From positions 1 to 64,000 of the forward strand of contig CALXCO010000003.1 of the NCBI GenBank assembly GCA_944386805.1: a DNA stretch of 64,000 nt. Direction: 5' to 3'. Source of the stretch: an uncultured Clostridia bacterium. GTDB taxonomy: Bacteria > Bacillota > Clostridia > Oscillospirales > Ruminococcaceae. The notes under the pieces are model-generated. The model had not been told where the DNA came from. It made no database searches and saw only the letters and a list, made by a program, of their open reading frames with translations. The translations under genes were made by a program, and so were the position numbers. This document shows, one piece after another, positions 42,043-51,139 of the stretch (its first letter is position 1; every line of letters starts with the position of its first letter).

Positions 42043-43680
42043 TCAGTCGTTCTCCCAGATACTGCGCAGTTTCCACAGCGTTCCTTCTGCCCGGCACCCG
42101 CTCAGGTATACCAGCTCCAGCCCGGTTTTGCCGGGGTCCAGCGGACTGTTCAGTCCACAGTGGAAAACACCGCTGAACAGTTCGACACTGCCCTGATCGG
42201 CGATTACCCGCAAGTTGACTTTCCCGTCAATCGGCTGGGGCAACTGGTAGATACCGGTCGGGAATACCAGTTCCCGGCCGCCCTTCTGCACCAGAATCGG
42301 AACGCCGCGCAGCGACAGCATTGCCCGTCCGTCCGGGTCGTCAAAATACAGTGTTGCTTCCAGATCAAGCGCCTTTCCGCCAAAACGTGCCAGCTTTTTC
42401 TCCGACAGTCCGACCGACTCGGTGCGCAGCGACTTTACCTCTTCAATCGGGTCTGCCTGCAAACGCGGACCGTCCGGTGTCGTAACCAGCGACAGTTTCC
42501 AAGGTAAGCTCATGCAGCTTGCAAAAGGCGTGCCGGGGAAAACAGTCGGAATCCAGGAAATCTGGATTTCTTCCCCGCGTTTCAGGCCGGAGAAGGTCTG
42601 CGGGGCATAGGTCGCGGCATTGGTAAAGATGCGGACCGTTCCGCCGGTCTGGGTAGAGCCTTTGATTACCGGGGTCTCGGCGACAAACCGGCGTCCTTCA
42701 AAATGTCCCAGCAGGTAGTTTTCAGGTGAACCAAACAATACCCATTTTGCCTTGTCTGGGTCGCCGTCCAGAAACAGTTCGAACAGGTCGGGACATTCTG
42801 CTGTTCCCTCCATCGTCAGCCGCTCGCCTTTTTCCCAATGGAGCAGGTCAGCCGAATACAACAGCATATAGTCGTTTTCTTCGAGATACAGCGCCATTAC
42901 CCAGCATCCGGCGTCTTCCACCCAACGGACCTTCGGGTCACGGTTCAGGCCGATGATACTGTCGACAACACGGCCAATTTTCTGAAAACTGTTGCCGCCG
43001 TCCAGGCTGACAGCCGCACACTGGATGGCTTCCGGACGCTTCCATCCTTCCGGGAAAATCGGCTTGCCGTCTTCGTCAAATCCAAGCCGGGGTAAAAAAC
43101 GTACCCGTGTCGCCGTATAAAACAGAAAAATCGGCGGATGTTCACCGGTCTGCAAACCGGAGGTGTTGTTCCAGTCGACAACCCCGCTGCCGGAAAAAAT
43201 ATTGCCATCCTCATCGCTCGGACAGAGCGGCGGCTGACGTTCGGTCCAGTGCAGCAGATCGGGGCTGACTGCCCATCCCCAGTGGGTGTTGGCATGGTTA
43301 AGGCCATAGGGATTGAGCTGATAAAACATATGGTAGAGGCCGTTGTAATACAACAGGCCGTTGGGGTCATTATGGAAGCCACGGCGGGACGCAAAATGCG
43401 CCAATGGACGCATCTGCTCATGCCATGCGGTCAGCTCATCTGCCGGTGTATCGGAAAAACGGACCAGACCGGTCAGTTTGCGCGCCTGCTCTTCCTCGCA
43501 GCAGGTAAAACAGAACGAAAAATCCTCTTTTTCGCCGTCCGGCAGCGGAAATACCGCCCACATATCGGGATTTTCAGTCACAACCAGCTGCTGTTCATCG
43601 TATTTTTCTCCACGGTAAAACAGCTGAATCCGGGCGGAAATACCTTCTCTTCCGACCGGGACATTACAATATCCTGCCAT
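42043..43680 (-). CDS. Glycoside hydrolase family 32 (sucrose/fructan hydrolase)
   Basis: A 545-residue beta-fructosidase. The nucleophile motif FHNDPNGLLYY (about 102-112), the RDP motif NRDPKVRW (about 248) and the acid/base EC motif GTAECPDLF (about 292) are all intact. A C-terminal beta-sandwich domain covers about 405-545. There is no signal peptide, so it acts inside the cell on sucrose, sucrose 6-phosphate or short fructans. An additional N-terminal beta segment of about 90 residues precedes the propeller. No sugar transporter or regulator adjoins it. Confidence 0.93.
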   Translation of the reverse strand: MAGYCNVPVGREGISARIQLFYRGEKYDEQQLVVTENPDMWAVFPLPDGEKEDFSFCFTCCEEEQARKLTGLVRFSDTPADELTAWHEQMRPLAHFASRRGFHNDPNGLLYYNGLYHMFYQLNPYGLNHANTHWGWAVSPDLLHWTERQPPLCPSDEDGNIFSGSGVVDWNNTSGLQTGEHPPIFLFYTATRVRFLPRLGFDEDGKPIFPEGWKRPEAIQCAAVSLDGGNSFQKIGRVVDSIIGLNRDPKVRWVEDAGCWVMALYLEENDYMLLYSADLLHWEKGERLTMEGTAECPDLFELFLDGDPDKAKWVLFGSPENYLLGHFEGRRFVAETPVIKGSTQTGGTVRIFTNAATYAPQTFSGLKRGEEIQISWIPTVFPGTPFASCMSLPWKLSLVTTPDGPRLQADPIEEVKSLRTESVGLSEKKLARFGGKALDLEATLYFDDPDGRAMLSLRGVPILVQKGGRELVFPTGIYQLPQPIDGKVNLRVIADQGSVELFSGVFHCGLNSPLDPGKTGLELVYLSGCRAEGTLWKLRSIWEND

Positions 43681-43724
43681 ACTTTTCTTCTCCTTTTCCG
43701 ACCGAAAATCCGGTCAATATGCAC

Positions 43725-43754
43725 AGTATAGCACCGCCGGTCTGGGAATGTCAA
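43725..43754 (-). promoter_or_regulatory. Promoter of the GH32 gene
   Basis: On the minus strand TTGACA (43749-43754), 18-base spacer, TATACT (43725-43730). Confidence 0.75.
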
Positions 43755-43830
43755 CCAGACGGAATATTATCACACGGACATCCATTACTCATTATTTAAC
43801 AGCTGATTTCCGTGTTATCCTCATGCTCCC

Positions 43831-44733
43831 TTATCGAATCCGGGAATCACTGTAAACGACCATCGCCCTGCCGGCGCACATGATCTGACGCTGGGAGGGG
43901 TCATCGACATAATCATAGGTTTCATGCCGCTCCGGATGCTCGATGATACAGTTCAGGCAGTCGATCATCTCATGCAGATAGCCGGGGTCAATTCCCTGTT
44001 TGCCGTGACCTGGGCAAAGTTTCTTCACCTTGTCCAGGCGCGGGAGGTTTCTGACCAGTGAATCACGGAAAGCAGTGACGGTCAGGCCTTCCGGATACCA
44101 GGTATTGGGAAAGCGGTCGATAATCAGCGTCGGGGTAGACAGGACCGCGTCACCACTGTAAAGGATGCCGCTCTTGTGGTCGAGCAGCATACAGCCGCCG
44201 GGAGTATGACCGGGTGTGTGAATCACTTCCAGCTCTTCCCCGTCGCCGAGTTTAAAACGATAACCGTCGGAGAATGGCATGACTTCGGTTTGATCACTGA
44301 TCGGAACCAGATCTTTTTCATCGCAAAGCGGACGCATCCGCATTTCCGGATGGGACATCTGACTTTTCAGATAGGGCAGGTCATATTCGGGGCAGAAAAC
44401 CCGCGCAAACTGGCCGTTGCCGCCGGTATGGTCGCCGTGGAAATGGGTATTGACGACGTCGACCGGCTTGTCGGTCAGTGCTTCGACCGCACCTTTGAGG
44501 TCACCGGCGCCCATCCCGGTATCAATCAGCAGCGCCCGTTCACTGCCGATAATCAGGTGCATCCAGGTCGACGCACCGGGAATCCGTGCATCATAAAACA
44601 GGTGGCGGACACGGGGATCGTCCTCATCCGGCAGAACTGTCAGATAGGGATTTGCCGCGCAGTTATGGGGCAATGCTGCGACCGAATCCGCGAACACGTC
44701 ATTTTCGGCCATATACTTTTTCCATTCAGACAT
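43831..44733 (-). CDS. Metallo-beta-lactamase-fold hydrolase
   Basis: A 300-residue metal-dependent hydrolase. It has NTHFHGDHTGG (HxHxDH, about 105-115), IHTPGHTPGGCMLLD (about 190), LYSGDAVLSTP and KLCPGHGKQG, giving a complete dinuclear metal site. The group includes glyoxalase II- and lactonase-like enzymes. The ATG at 44733 follows AAAGGAG; the longer frame has no ribosome site and overlaps the promoter. Its substrate is unknown and it is transcribed alone. Confidence 0.88.
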   Translation of the reverse strand: MSEWKKYMAENDVFADSVAALPHNCAANPYLTVLPDEDDPRVRHLFYDARIPGASTWMHLIIGSERALLIDTGMGAGDLKGAVEALTDKPVDVVNTHFHGDHTGGNGQFARVFCPEYDLPYLKSQMSHPEMRMRPLCDEKDLVPISDQTEVMPFSDGYRFKLGDGEELEVIHTPGHTPGGCMLLDHKSGILYSGDAVLSTPTLIIDRFPNTWYPEGLTVTAFRDSLVRNLPRLDKVKKLCPGHGKQGIDPGYLHEMIDCLNCIIEHPERHETYDYVDDPSQRQIMCAGRAMVVYSDSRIR

Positions 44734-44779
44734 ACAAAAGCACTCCTTTACGATAACGAACCATAGGGATTCTGATAAG

Positions 44780-44808
44780 ATTATAGCATATTTACCAGAA
44801 ATCAACAA
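44780..44808 (-). promoter_or_regulatory. Promoter of the second metallo-hydrolase gene
   Basis: On the minus strand TTGTTG (44803-44808), 17 bases, TATAAT (44780-44785) with an extended TG element. Confidence 0.65.
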
Positions 44809-44919
44809 GTATTCCTGCTGTCCTCAGGCAAATCCGTCATGCAGGCTTCGTCATATCCCTGCAGCCGCCCAAACCCGTATAAAGCCAGTAAATACCGGGG
44901 TTTTCTTTGACCGGAACGC

Positions 44920-44948
44920 TTGACGGAAGGGCAAAATACCGGTATAAT
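44920..44948 (+). promoter_or_regulatory. Promoter of the BMP-metallophosphoesterase operon
   Basis: TTGACG (44920-44925), 17 bases, TATAAT (44943-44948). It diverges from the metallo-hydrolase promoter. Confidence 0.78.
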
Positions 44949-45014
44949 AAAACAAGGACGATAAATACAGATACGTCCGATTTTCAGAATGTCAGGTAAG
45001 GAAGTGTTCTTATT

Positions 45015-46967
45015 ATGAAAATGGAAGAATACGAGAAAGCCTATAAACTCGGAAAAAAAGAGTACCAGTCCCGGCTTCTGAACGGCAAATCGCCTACGCT
45101 GGAGGTCCTGGATGAGATTCTGCCCGACAGTACCAGCTACTCGGAGGTTCCTCTCGGCGTTGTCCAGATTCCGATGCGCCAGATCGTCGGCACCAAGACG
45201 GCTGGACGGAGTACGGCTTTCGCGGCCAACTTTATGCCCATCCTCGGTACCAACACCGAATTTGCCACCAAATGGCAGAACCTGAGTGAGATTCAGGAAC
45301 AGGAAGGGTTTCGTGACCCGGTCAAGGCATATGAATATATGAACCGGTTCTATATCCAGGAAGGGAACAAGCGTGTCAGCGTCATGAAATACTACGGCGC
45401 TTACTCCATCCCCGGCAACGTCATCCGTCTGATTCCCAAACGGACTGATGAACTGGAAAACAAGATCTACTACGAATTTCTGGATTTCTACCGGGTGACC
45501 GGCATCAACTATATCTATTTCAGCAAGCTGGGCAGCTTTGCAAAATTGCAGGCAGCTGTAGGCAAAGGTCCGGAAGATGTCTGGACTAACGATGAGAAGG
45601 TCACCTTTAACTCGGTATTTTTCAGCTTCCAGGAAGGCTTTTACCAGAACGGCGGCGACAAACTGGCGCTGACCGACGGCGACGCTTTTCTGGTGTTTCT
45701 GGATTTGTACCACTATGATTCCATCAAGGACAAAACCCGCAGTGAAATTATGGCGATGACGACCTCCTGCTGGGAAGAGTTCGTGCTGCAATCCAAGCCT
45801 TATCAGGAAGAAATCGACCTGAAACTCGACCCCAGCCGTCATGAAAAGCCGCTGCTCGACCGGCTGCTTCCCCTTAATACCACCCAGCACCTGAAGGTCG
45901 CCTTCATCTATATGCGCACCCCGCAGAGCTCTGCCTGGACCTATGCGCATGAGTTGGGACGTACCCATATCAGCTCGGTCTTTGAAAACGAGATCGATAC
46001 CTTCACCTATGAAAATACCACCCAGGAAAACATTGATGAGGTACTGGAGGATGCTATCCAGAAAGGCGCGGACATCGTCTTTACCACCTCGCCCGTCTTT
46101 GTTCAGGCGAGCGTCAAGGCTGCCATCGCCCATCCGACGGTTAAGATTCTCAACTGTTCACTGAATATGACCCATCGGTATATTCGCACCTACTATTCTC
46201 GTATGCACGAAGCCAAGTTCCTGATGGGCGCAATTGCCGGCGCGCTGTCGAACAACAACAAGATCGCCTATGTCGCCGACTACCCGATCTACGGAACCAT
46301 CGCCAGCATCAATGCCTTTGCACTGGGCGCCAAGATGGTCAACCCGCGGGTCAAGGTTCATCTGCTCTGGTCGACGCTGAAGGATTTCAATCTGGACGAA
46401 GAACTGCTCCGGCTGCATCCCGACTGCTTCCTGGGAAGAGATATGGTCATCCCGGAAAAGGGTTACCGTGATTTCGGCCTGATTCAGATAGATGGGGAAG
46501 GCAATACCATCAGCCAGGCAATGCCTCTCTACAACTGGGGTACCTTCTATGAAAAGCTGATCCGCACCGTCATGGACGGTACCTGGAAATACGATGAGGA
46601 CAAAAAGGACAGCAAGGCAATCAGCTACTGGTGGGGACTGTCGGCGGACGTCGTCGACGTTGTCTACTCGACCCGTATCCCGATTGGGACCAAGCGGCTG
46701 GTTGAACTGCTTAAGGATGCAATCCGTTCGGGACATTTTGATCCGTTTGCCGGGGTGCTGTACTCCCAGAGCGGGATTGTCCAGAGTGACCCCAACCGTT
46801 CGCTGACACCGGAAGAGATTGTCAACATGGACTGGCTGGCGGAGAATGTTATTGGCAGTATTCCGACAACCGATGAACTGCTTGACCACGCTGTACCGGT
46901 CACCATCCAGCAGGGAGTTGAGACCCGGAAAGAGACCGAAACTATCGGAAAGGAAACATCGACGTGA
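45015..46967 (+). CDS. BMP-domain protein with ParB-like N terminus, no signal peptide
   Basis: A 650-residue protein. The C-terminal part (about 295-630) is a basic membrane protein (BMP) type ligand-binding domain as in nucleoside-binding lipoproteins: LKVAFIYMRTPQSSAWTYAHELG, GADIVFTTSPVF, AKFLMGAIAGALS, AYVADYPIYGTIASINAFALGA. Unlike those it has no signal sequence or lipobox, so it should be cytoplasmic. The N-terminal region (about 1-150) contains YEYMNRFYIQEGNKRVSV, which has the form of the ParB/sulfiredoxin fold. The middle part is not recognised. The gene overlaps the metallophosphoesterase by 4 bases (GTGA). Ligand probably a nucleoside or related compound by family; the function of this fusion is unknown to me. 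Confidence 0.8.
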   Translation: MKMEEYEKAYKLGKKEYQSRLLNGKSPTLEVLDEILPDSTSYSEVPLGVVQIPMRQIVGTKTAGRSTAFAANFMPILGTNTEFATKWQNLSEIQEQEGFRDPVKAYEYMNRFYIQEGNKRVSVMKYYGAYSIPGNVIRLIPKRTDELENKIYYEFLDFYRVTGINYIYFSKLGSFAKLQAAVGKGPEDVWTNDEKVTFNSVFFSFQEGFYQNGGDKLALTDGDAFLVFLDLYHYDSIKDKTRSEIMAMTTSCWEEFVLQSKPYQEEIDLKLDPSRHEKPLLDRLLPLNTTQHLKVAFIYMRTPQSSAWTYAHELGRTHISSVFENEIDTFTYENTTQENIDEVLEDAIQKGADIVFTTSPVFVQASVKAAIAHPTVKILNCSLNMTHRYIRTYYSRMHEAKFLMGAIAGALSNNNKIAYVADYPIYGTIASINAFALGAKMVNPRVKVHLLWSTLKDFNLDEELLRLHPDCFLGRDMVIPEKGYRDFGLIQIDGEGNTISQAMPLYNWGTFYEKLIRTVMDGTWKYDEDKKDSKAISYWWGLSADVVDVVYSTRIPIGTKRLVELLKDAIRSGHFDPFAGVLYSQSGIVQSDPNRSLTPEEIVNMDWLAENVIGSIPTTDELLDHAVPVTIQQGVETRKETETIGKETST

Positions 46968-47557
46968 AAATTCTTGTACTCGCCGACGCAGAGTCGGAGT
47001 ATCTGTGGGACTACTTCGAACGGAGCAAGTTCGATGGTATTGACCTGATTATTTCCTGCGGCGATCTGGACGCGGGGTATTTATCCTTTTTGGCGACGCT
47101 GCTGCCGATACCGGTCCTGTATGTCCACGGCAACCACGACACCAAATATGAAACCAGACCGCCAGAGGGCTGCATCTCCATCGACGGCGAGCTGTACATT
47201 TACAAGGGAATCAGAATTGTTGGTCTGGGCGGCTCGATGCGCTACCGCCGGGATGTCCTCAACCAGTACACCGAGAAAGAAATGAAAAAACGGGTGCGCA
47301 AACTGATTCTTCCGTTGTTCTTTCATCGTGGGTTTGATATTCTGGTCGCCCATGCACCCGCAAAAGGGGTCAACGATGGTAAAGACCTGGCCCATCAGGG
47401 CTTTCAGGTCTTCCGTCAGCTGATCAAACATTACCATCCGAAATATTTTGTACATGGACATGTTCATCAGAACTATTCATCCCGCTTCAAACGGTATGAC
47501 AGGCTGGATGATACAACGGTGGTCAACGCTTACGAGCGCTGTATCATTGAAATCTGA
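46964..47557 (+). CDS. Metallophosphoesterase, YfcE-like
   Basis: A 197-residue calcineurin-like phosphoesterase starting at GTG in the stop codon of the BMP gene. Motifs GDLDAG (about residue 27), GNHDTKYE (about 50), VAHAPAKG (about 130) and GHVHQNY (about 165) are present. The first metal motif, usually Asp-x-His, reads Asp-Ala-Glu (LVLADAESEY), so one metal ligand is altered. It may cleave a phosphodiester or phosphomonoester linked to the ligand of its partner. Coupling of the two genes implies a joint role. Confidence 0.87.
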   Translation: MKILVLADAESEYLWDYFERSKFDGIDLIISCGDLDAGYLSFLATLLPIPVLYVHGNHDTKYETRPPEGCISIDGELYIYKGIRIVGLGGSMRYRRDVLNQYTEKEMKKRVRKLILPLFFHRGFDILVAHAPAKGVNDGKDLAHQGFQVFRQLIKHYHPKYFVHGHVHQNYSSRFKRYDRLDDTTVVNAYERCIIEI

Positions 47558-47567
47558 GACAACAACA

Positions 47568-47607
47568 AAGGGAGCTGTGCGTGAAGTACACGTGCAGCTC
47601 CCTTTTT
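47568..47607. terminator. Bidirectional terminator
   Basis: AAAGGGAGCTG and CAGCTCCCTTTTT close a hairpin with an inner CGTG/CACG stem; between the convergent metallophosphoesterase and sigE genes. Confidence 0.9.
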
Positions 47608-47621
47608 CGTGCAAATAACGT

Positions 47622-48392
47622 TCAGATCTGCTCCCGCAGCTCAACGGCCAGCCGTTTGAGAATCCGTTTTTCCAGGCGGGATATGTAAGACTGTGAAATT
47701 CCGATACAGTCGGCGACCTCCTTCTGGGTATGTTCCCTTCTGCCGTCCAGTCCGAAGCGGAGCGTCATAATCTGCTGTTCCCTGCCCGACAGCCGGGAAA
47801 CTGCCGCACGCAGTGCGGCACGTTCCGCCTCCGCCTCCAGATCTTCACTGACGGCATTTTCCGGGGAGCCGAGCACATCACTCAGCAGCAGCTCATTCCC
47901 GTCCCAGTCGACATTGAGCGGCTCATCAAATGACACCTCGCTTTTCAGGCGGGAGGTTTTGCGGAGATACATCAGAATTTCGTTTTCGATACACCGGGAG
48001 GCGTAAGTCGCAAGCTTGATCTTTTTGTCCGGGGAAAAGGTGTCGACCGCCTTAATCAGCCCGATTGTGCCGATACTGGTCAGGTCTTCCAGCGAATTTC
48101 CCCCACCCTCGAACTTCTTTGCGATATAGACGACCAGGCGCAGGTTACGGGTAATCAGCTGTTCCTTGACCGCAGGGTCGGGCAGCCGGACAATCAGCGC
48201 CTCTTCTTCTTCCCGTGTCAGAGGCGGCGGGAGCGACCCGCCGCCTGACATATAATAGAGTACATTTTCCTGCTGACCACTATCCGGCAGACGGCGCGAG
48301 CGGATATCAAAGATATGCCGCTGGCGCCGTTCTGCACCGGTGGTCAGCCAGCCTGCCAGCAGGCTGCCAATCTGTTGCATCGTATGGTTCAT
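47622..48392 (-). CDS. sigE: Sporulation sigma factor SigE (mother cell, early)
   Basis: A 256-residue sigma-70 family factor. Regions 2 and 4 match sigma-E closely: [84 protein letters not shown] and [16 protein letters not shown]. The precursor segment before the YY and LPPPL sequence is about 46 residues, against about 27 in B. subtilis. GAGGAGG precedes the ATG. It is 11 bases after spoIIGA, whose product removes the pro-sequence. Confidence 0.96.
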   Translation of the reverse strand: MNHTMQQIGSLLAGWLTTGAERRQRHIFDIRSRRLPDSGQQENVLYYMSGGGSLPPPLTREEEEALIVRLPDPAVKEQLITRNLRLVVYIAKKFEGGGNSLEDLTSIGTIGLIKAVDTFSPDKKIKLATYASRCIENEILMYLRKTSRLKSEVSFDEPLNVDWDGNELLLSDVLGSPENAVSEDLEAEAERAALRAAVSRLSGREQQIMTLRFGLDGRREHTQKEVADCIGISQSYISRLEKRILKRLAVELREQI

Positions 48393-48403
48393 GCCACTCC
48401 TCC

Positions 48404-49264
48404 TCAGTCCAATGGACCCACCACGCCGTCCACCCTTTCGCCGGCATCCAGACCGAACGCCTCCTCTCCCAGCGCCAGCACACAGTCAAATACCGCTCCG
48501 TCCCGCTGACGGACCAGTACCGCCTCTATCCCGGTCAGCAGCCGTTCACCTGCGGCGGTCCGGCAGGGAACCATCCGCAGTTTTCCCTGCCAGCGACCAG
48601 GCCGTGCAGCAGCCGAAAGGCTGCTGCAGCAGGCCAGAAGGTCGTCTGGTAGCATACCGGCCACCGCCTGGATGCTGACGACGGCGACCGGCTTACCAAA
48701 GCAGGTCAGCCGGTTGCCGGTGTCGATCAGCAGCCGGATGGCCGCCTCACGACCGCAGCTGCGGACGATAAACCGTTCGGTCAATTGGACCGGCATTCGT
48801 TTTTCAAACAGCCAGGAAAAAAGCTTTGCAGCCGCACAACCGGCGACGGCGGCAGCCGTCAGCCAGACAGCCGAAACATGGAAATAAACGGTGCCGTTTT
48901 TGACCGCCAGACCCGGCGGCGCAGCCAGCGCGGCAAGGGCGACCATGCCACCCGCAAACAGGACGCTGACCAGAAAGAAGGTCAGCGTCAGCCGTGCAAA
49001 CATCCGCCGCGGCTGGCGGCCGAAGGCAAGCAGGACGATGCCGCCAGCGACCGCCAGCCGCACCACCATCAGCACCACCGTCGAAAGACCCGGCAGCAGC
49101 ATCACGAGCGCTGCCAGACCACCGGCAAGGCTGCCGGCCGCGATACGGCCGCGGCCGGCGTGGCAGTGGCAGAGCAAAGCGGTACAGCGGAGCATCGCCC
49201 AGGTCAGCATCAGATTCAGCGCAACCAGTACATCCAGATAGATGGTCTGCCGAGCCAAAGTCAT
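48404..49264 (-). CDS. spoIIGA: Sigma-E processing aspartic peptidase SpoIIGA
   Basis: A 286-residue membrane protease that activates pro-sigma-E after septation. Five hydrophobic segments lie in the first 150 residues, followed by a cytoplasmic aspartic protease domain with the catalytic aspartate in [19 protein letters not shown] (about residue 180). Sequence conservation is low, as usual for this family, but the position directly before sigE settles the call. ATG 49264 is used; the ribosome site (GGGAGG) is a little far, so TTG three codons later is possible. Confidence 0.92.
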   Translation of the reverse strand: MTLARQTIYLDVLVALNLMLTWAMLRCTALLCHCHAGRGRIAAGSLAGGLAALVMLLPGLSTVVLMVVRLAVAGGIVLLAFGRQPRRMFARLTLTFFLVSVLFAGGMVALAALAAPPGLAVKNGTVYFHVSAVWLTAAAVAGCAAAKLFSWLFEKRMPVQLTERFIVRSCGREAAIRLLIDTGNRLTCFGKPVAVVSIQAVAGMLPDDLLACCSSLSAAARPGRWQGKLRMVPCRTAAGERLLTGIEAVLVRQRDGAVFDCVLALGEEAFGLDAGERVDGVVGPLD

Positions 49265-49344
49265 TCCCCCATTTCTGCCTCCCGGACACCCTCCAGTATA
49301 CCGCACCGGAGCCGGAAAAACGGTCGAAGGAGCAAACAGGCAGC

Positions 49345-49380
49345 AAAAAAGCTGCCCATCCTTCAAAAGGAAAGGCAGCC
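49345..49380 (-). terminator. Terminator of the Xre/zinc-ribbon gene
   Basis: On the minus strand GGCTGCC and GGGCAGC pair and are followed by TTTTTTG. It separates the regulator from spoIIGA, which must have its own start signal in 49265-49344. Confidence 0.7.
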
Positions 49381-49386
49381 AATCCA

Positions 49387-49827
49387 TTATTCCATATTTT
49401 TCCAGCGCTTGAGTGTCGGCAAAAAGGATTCCAGATAAGCACGGGCAGCCTGTCTGTCTCCCTGCATATGCGGCAAACAGAATTCGATCATTTCCTCCAT
49501 CGTGCAGTCTTCCAAAAATCCGCCCTTATCATAACACCACTTGCAATAGTCCTCATTCAGCGTACCATCGGCTTCGGTGCCGAGGATATCGTCCTCCAGC
49601 GGCATTCCGCAGCACTGACAGATCAGCTTTCTGGGCGACCCCAACAGGGTATTGACCGATACACCGAACAGTCTGGACAGGGCAAGCAGCGTATCTGCAC
49701 CGGGTACCGTCTCCCCTGTTTCCCATCGGGAAACAGCCTGGCGGGTCACAAACATTCTGTCAGCCAGTTCCTGTTGCGTCATCTGCCGACGGTTCCGCAG
49801 CGAAATCAGCATTTCCGCAAATTTCAC
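49387..49827 (-). CDS. Xre-family regulator with C-terminal zinc-ribbon domain
   Basis: A 146-residue protein with an N-terminal helix-turn-helix (about 4-60: ISLRNRRQMTQQELADRMFV, TRQAVSRWETGETVPGADTLLALSRLFGV) and a cysteine-rich domain (about 68-125) with CQCCGMPL and YCKWCYDKGGF, the putative zinc-ribbon seen in proteins sometimes named DUF2089-like or zinc-ribbon Xre proteins. It is probably a stress or metal-linked regulator; target genes are unknown. It is single, between spoIIGA and rplL. Confidence 0.88.
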   Translation of the reverse strand: MKFAEMLISLRNRRQMTQQELADRMFVTRQAVSRWETGETVPGADTLLALSRLFGVSVNTLLGSPRKLICQCCGMPLEDDILGTEADGTLNEDYCKWCYDKGGFLEDCTMEEMIEFCLPHMQGDRQAARAYLESFLPTLKRWKNME

Positions 49828-49938
49828 CCCAAATCATCCTTTCTCACGATAAAATCAAATGGACGTCCCTGTCTATATTATACCGTCCGGTTCCCGTCCT
49901 GTAAAGCAACTGTCTGTTGCACTGGCGACAGATAAAAC

Positions 49939-49970
49939 AAAAAACCGGACAGGTTACCCCATCCGGTTTT
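49939..49970 (-). terminator. Terminator of the rplJ-rplL operon
   Basis: On the minus strand AAAACCGGA and TCCGGTTTT pair, followed by TTG and T residues, directly after rplL. Confidence 0.88.
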
Positions 49971-49992
49971 CGAAAACAAAGTGAAAGAAGAA

Positions 49993-50367
49993 TTACTTCA
50001 GCTCAACTTTAGCGCCAGCGTCTTCGAGTTTCTTCTTCATCTCTTCAGCTGCATCCTTAGCAACGCCAGTCTTGACAGGAGCGGGAGCGCCGTCAACGAT
50101 AGCCTTGGACTCTTTCAGGCCCAGACCGGTGATCTCTTTAACAGCCTTGATAACAGCGGTCTTAGCGTCGCCGACTTCAGCCAGGACAACGTCGAACTCG
50201 GTCTTTTCTTCAGCAGCAGGAGCAGCAGCTCCGCCAGCAACGACGACAGCGCCAGCAGCAGCAGAAACGCCAAATTCTTCTTCGATGGTCTTAACCAGCT
50301 CGTTCAGTTCGAGGACGGTAAGAGCCTTGATTTCTTCGATCATAGCAGAGATTTTTTCAGAAGCCAT
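49993..50367 (-). CDS. rplL: Ribosomal protein L7/L12
   Basis: A 124-residue stalk protein that recruits translation factors. N-terminal dimerisation helices ([27 protein letters not shown]), the Ala/Gly hinge (about 38-52) and the C-terminal domain ([36 protein letters not shown]) are complete. GGAGG precedes the ATG. It follows rplJ by 69 bases; rpoB does not follow it. Confidence 0.98.
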   Translation of the reverse strand: MASEKISAMIEEIKALTVLELNELVKTIEEEFGVSAAAGAVVVAGGAAAPAAEEKTEFDVVLAEVGDAKTAVIKAVKEITGLGLKESKAIVDGAPAPVKTGVAKDAAEEMKKKLEDAGAKVELK

Positions 50368-50436
50368 GAGAATATACCTCCATGTAAGATAATTGTAGGG
50401 TCTGTATCACGACAGACAACGGATTCCTGAGAATAA

Positions 50437-50955
50437 TCAGGCAGTAGCCTCTTCGGCAGACTCGTCCTTCTTGGCGATCTGGTCCAGGACAACCGCGAGG
50501 TTGCGGACGATGCCATTCAGGCCACCAGCCAGCTGAGACAGCAGGACTTCTCTGGAAGGGATAGATGCGATTGCATCAACGCCAGCTGCATCGAGGACAT
50601 CGTTCTCAATGAAACCGCCTTTGATATTGAAGCAATCCTTGTGGTCCTTTGCGTACTTCGCAATGATACGAGCAGCAGCGGTAGCGTCGGTCTCAGACAG
50701 AGCAACAGCGGTGGTACCGTCCAGATGCTTTGCCAGTTCCTCAAACTTGCCGCCGATTACTGCGAAACGAACTGCGGAGTTCTTGTAAACAGAGTAATGA
50801 ACGCCAGCTTCACGCATTTCTTTACGGAGCTTGGTGTCGTCCGCGACGTTGATACCTTTGTAATCAACCAGGACGCCAGCAACAGAACCGTCGATTTTAG
50901 CCTTCAGCTCTTCAACAACTTTCTGTTTTTCAAGTAAAACTTTGTTGCTAGGCAA
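50437..50955 (-). CDS. rplJ: Ribosomal protein L10
   Basis: A 172-residue protein that anchors L7/L12 and autoregulates its operon by binding the leader. Start is TTG at 50955, 7 bases after GGAGGTG; this gives the standard N terminus PSNKVLLEKQKVVEELKAKI. Conserved DYKGINVADDTKLRKEMREAGV and the C-terminal helix (VLDQIAKKDES) that binds L12 dimers are present. A low-initiation TTG is compatible with tight control. Confidence 0.97.
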   Translation of the reverse strand: MPSNKVLLEKQKVVEELKAKIDGSVAGVLVDYKGINVADDTKLRKEMREAGVHYSVYKNSAVRFAVIGGKFEELAKHLDGTTAVALSETDATAAARIIAKYAKDHKDCFNIKGGFIENDVLDAAGVDAIASIPSREVLLSQLAGGLNGIVRNLAVVLDQIAKKDESAEEATA

Positions 50956-50981
50956 ATCGATTCACCTCCATGAATTTGGTT

Positions 50982-51131
50982 TGTGATCCGAAAAGCTATT
51001 TCATACGAAAAAACCTTCCCGCACACAAAGACACGGAAAGGCAGAAATATCACTATTTCGCTTATTCCTCGGCAAGCTGCGGTTGCCCGCAATTATACCG
51101 GTTGCCCGGAACTTGCTGTCTTTGGATCACA
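50982..51131 (-). promoter_or_regulatory. L10 leader with attenuator
   Basis: The transcribed leader of rplJ contains the L10-binding-type region (near 51060-51120, with CAAAGACAGCAAG and CTTGCCGAGGAATAAG) and an intrinsic terminator at about 51007-51042 (CCTTTCC with GGGAAGG, then TTTTTT). In addition TGTGATCC at the leader start (51124-51131 on this strand) is exactly complementary to GGATCACA (50982-50989) just before the ribosome site. Rfam has an L10 leader family; assignment is by position and core. Confidence 0.72.
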
Positions 51132-51139
51132 GCTTAATA

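Noticed and set aside
44802..46133. 443-codon open frame on the minus strand
   Set aside because: It is antisense to the BMP-domain gene and its promoter; composition is that of a shadow frame.
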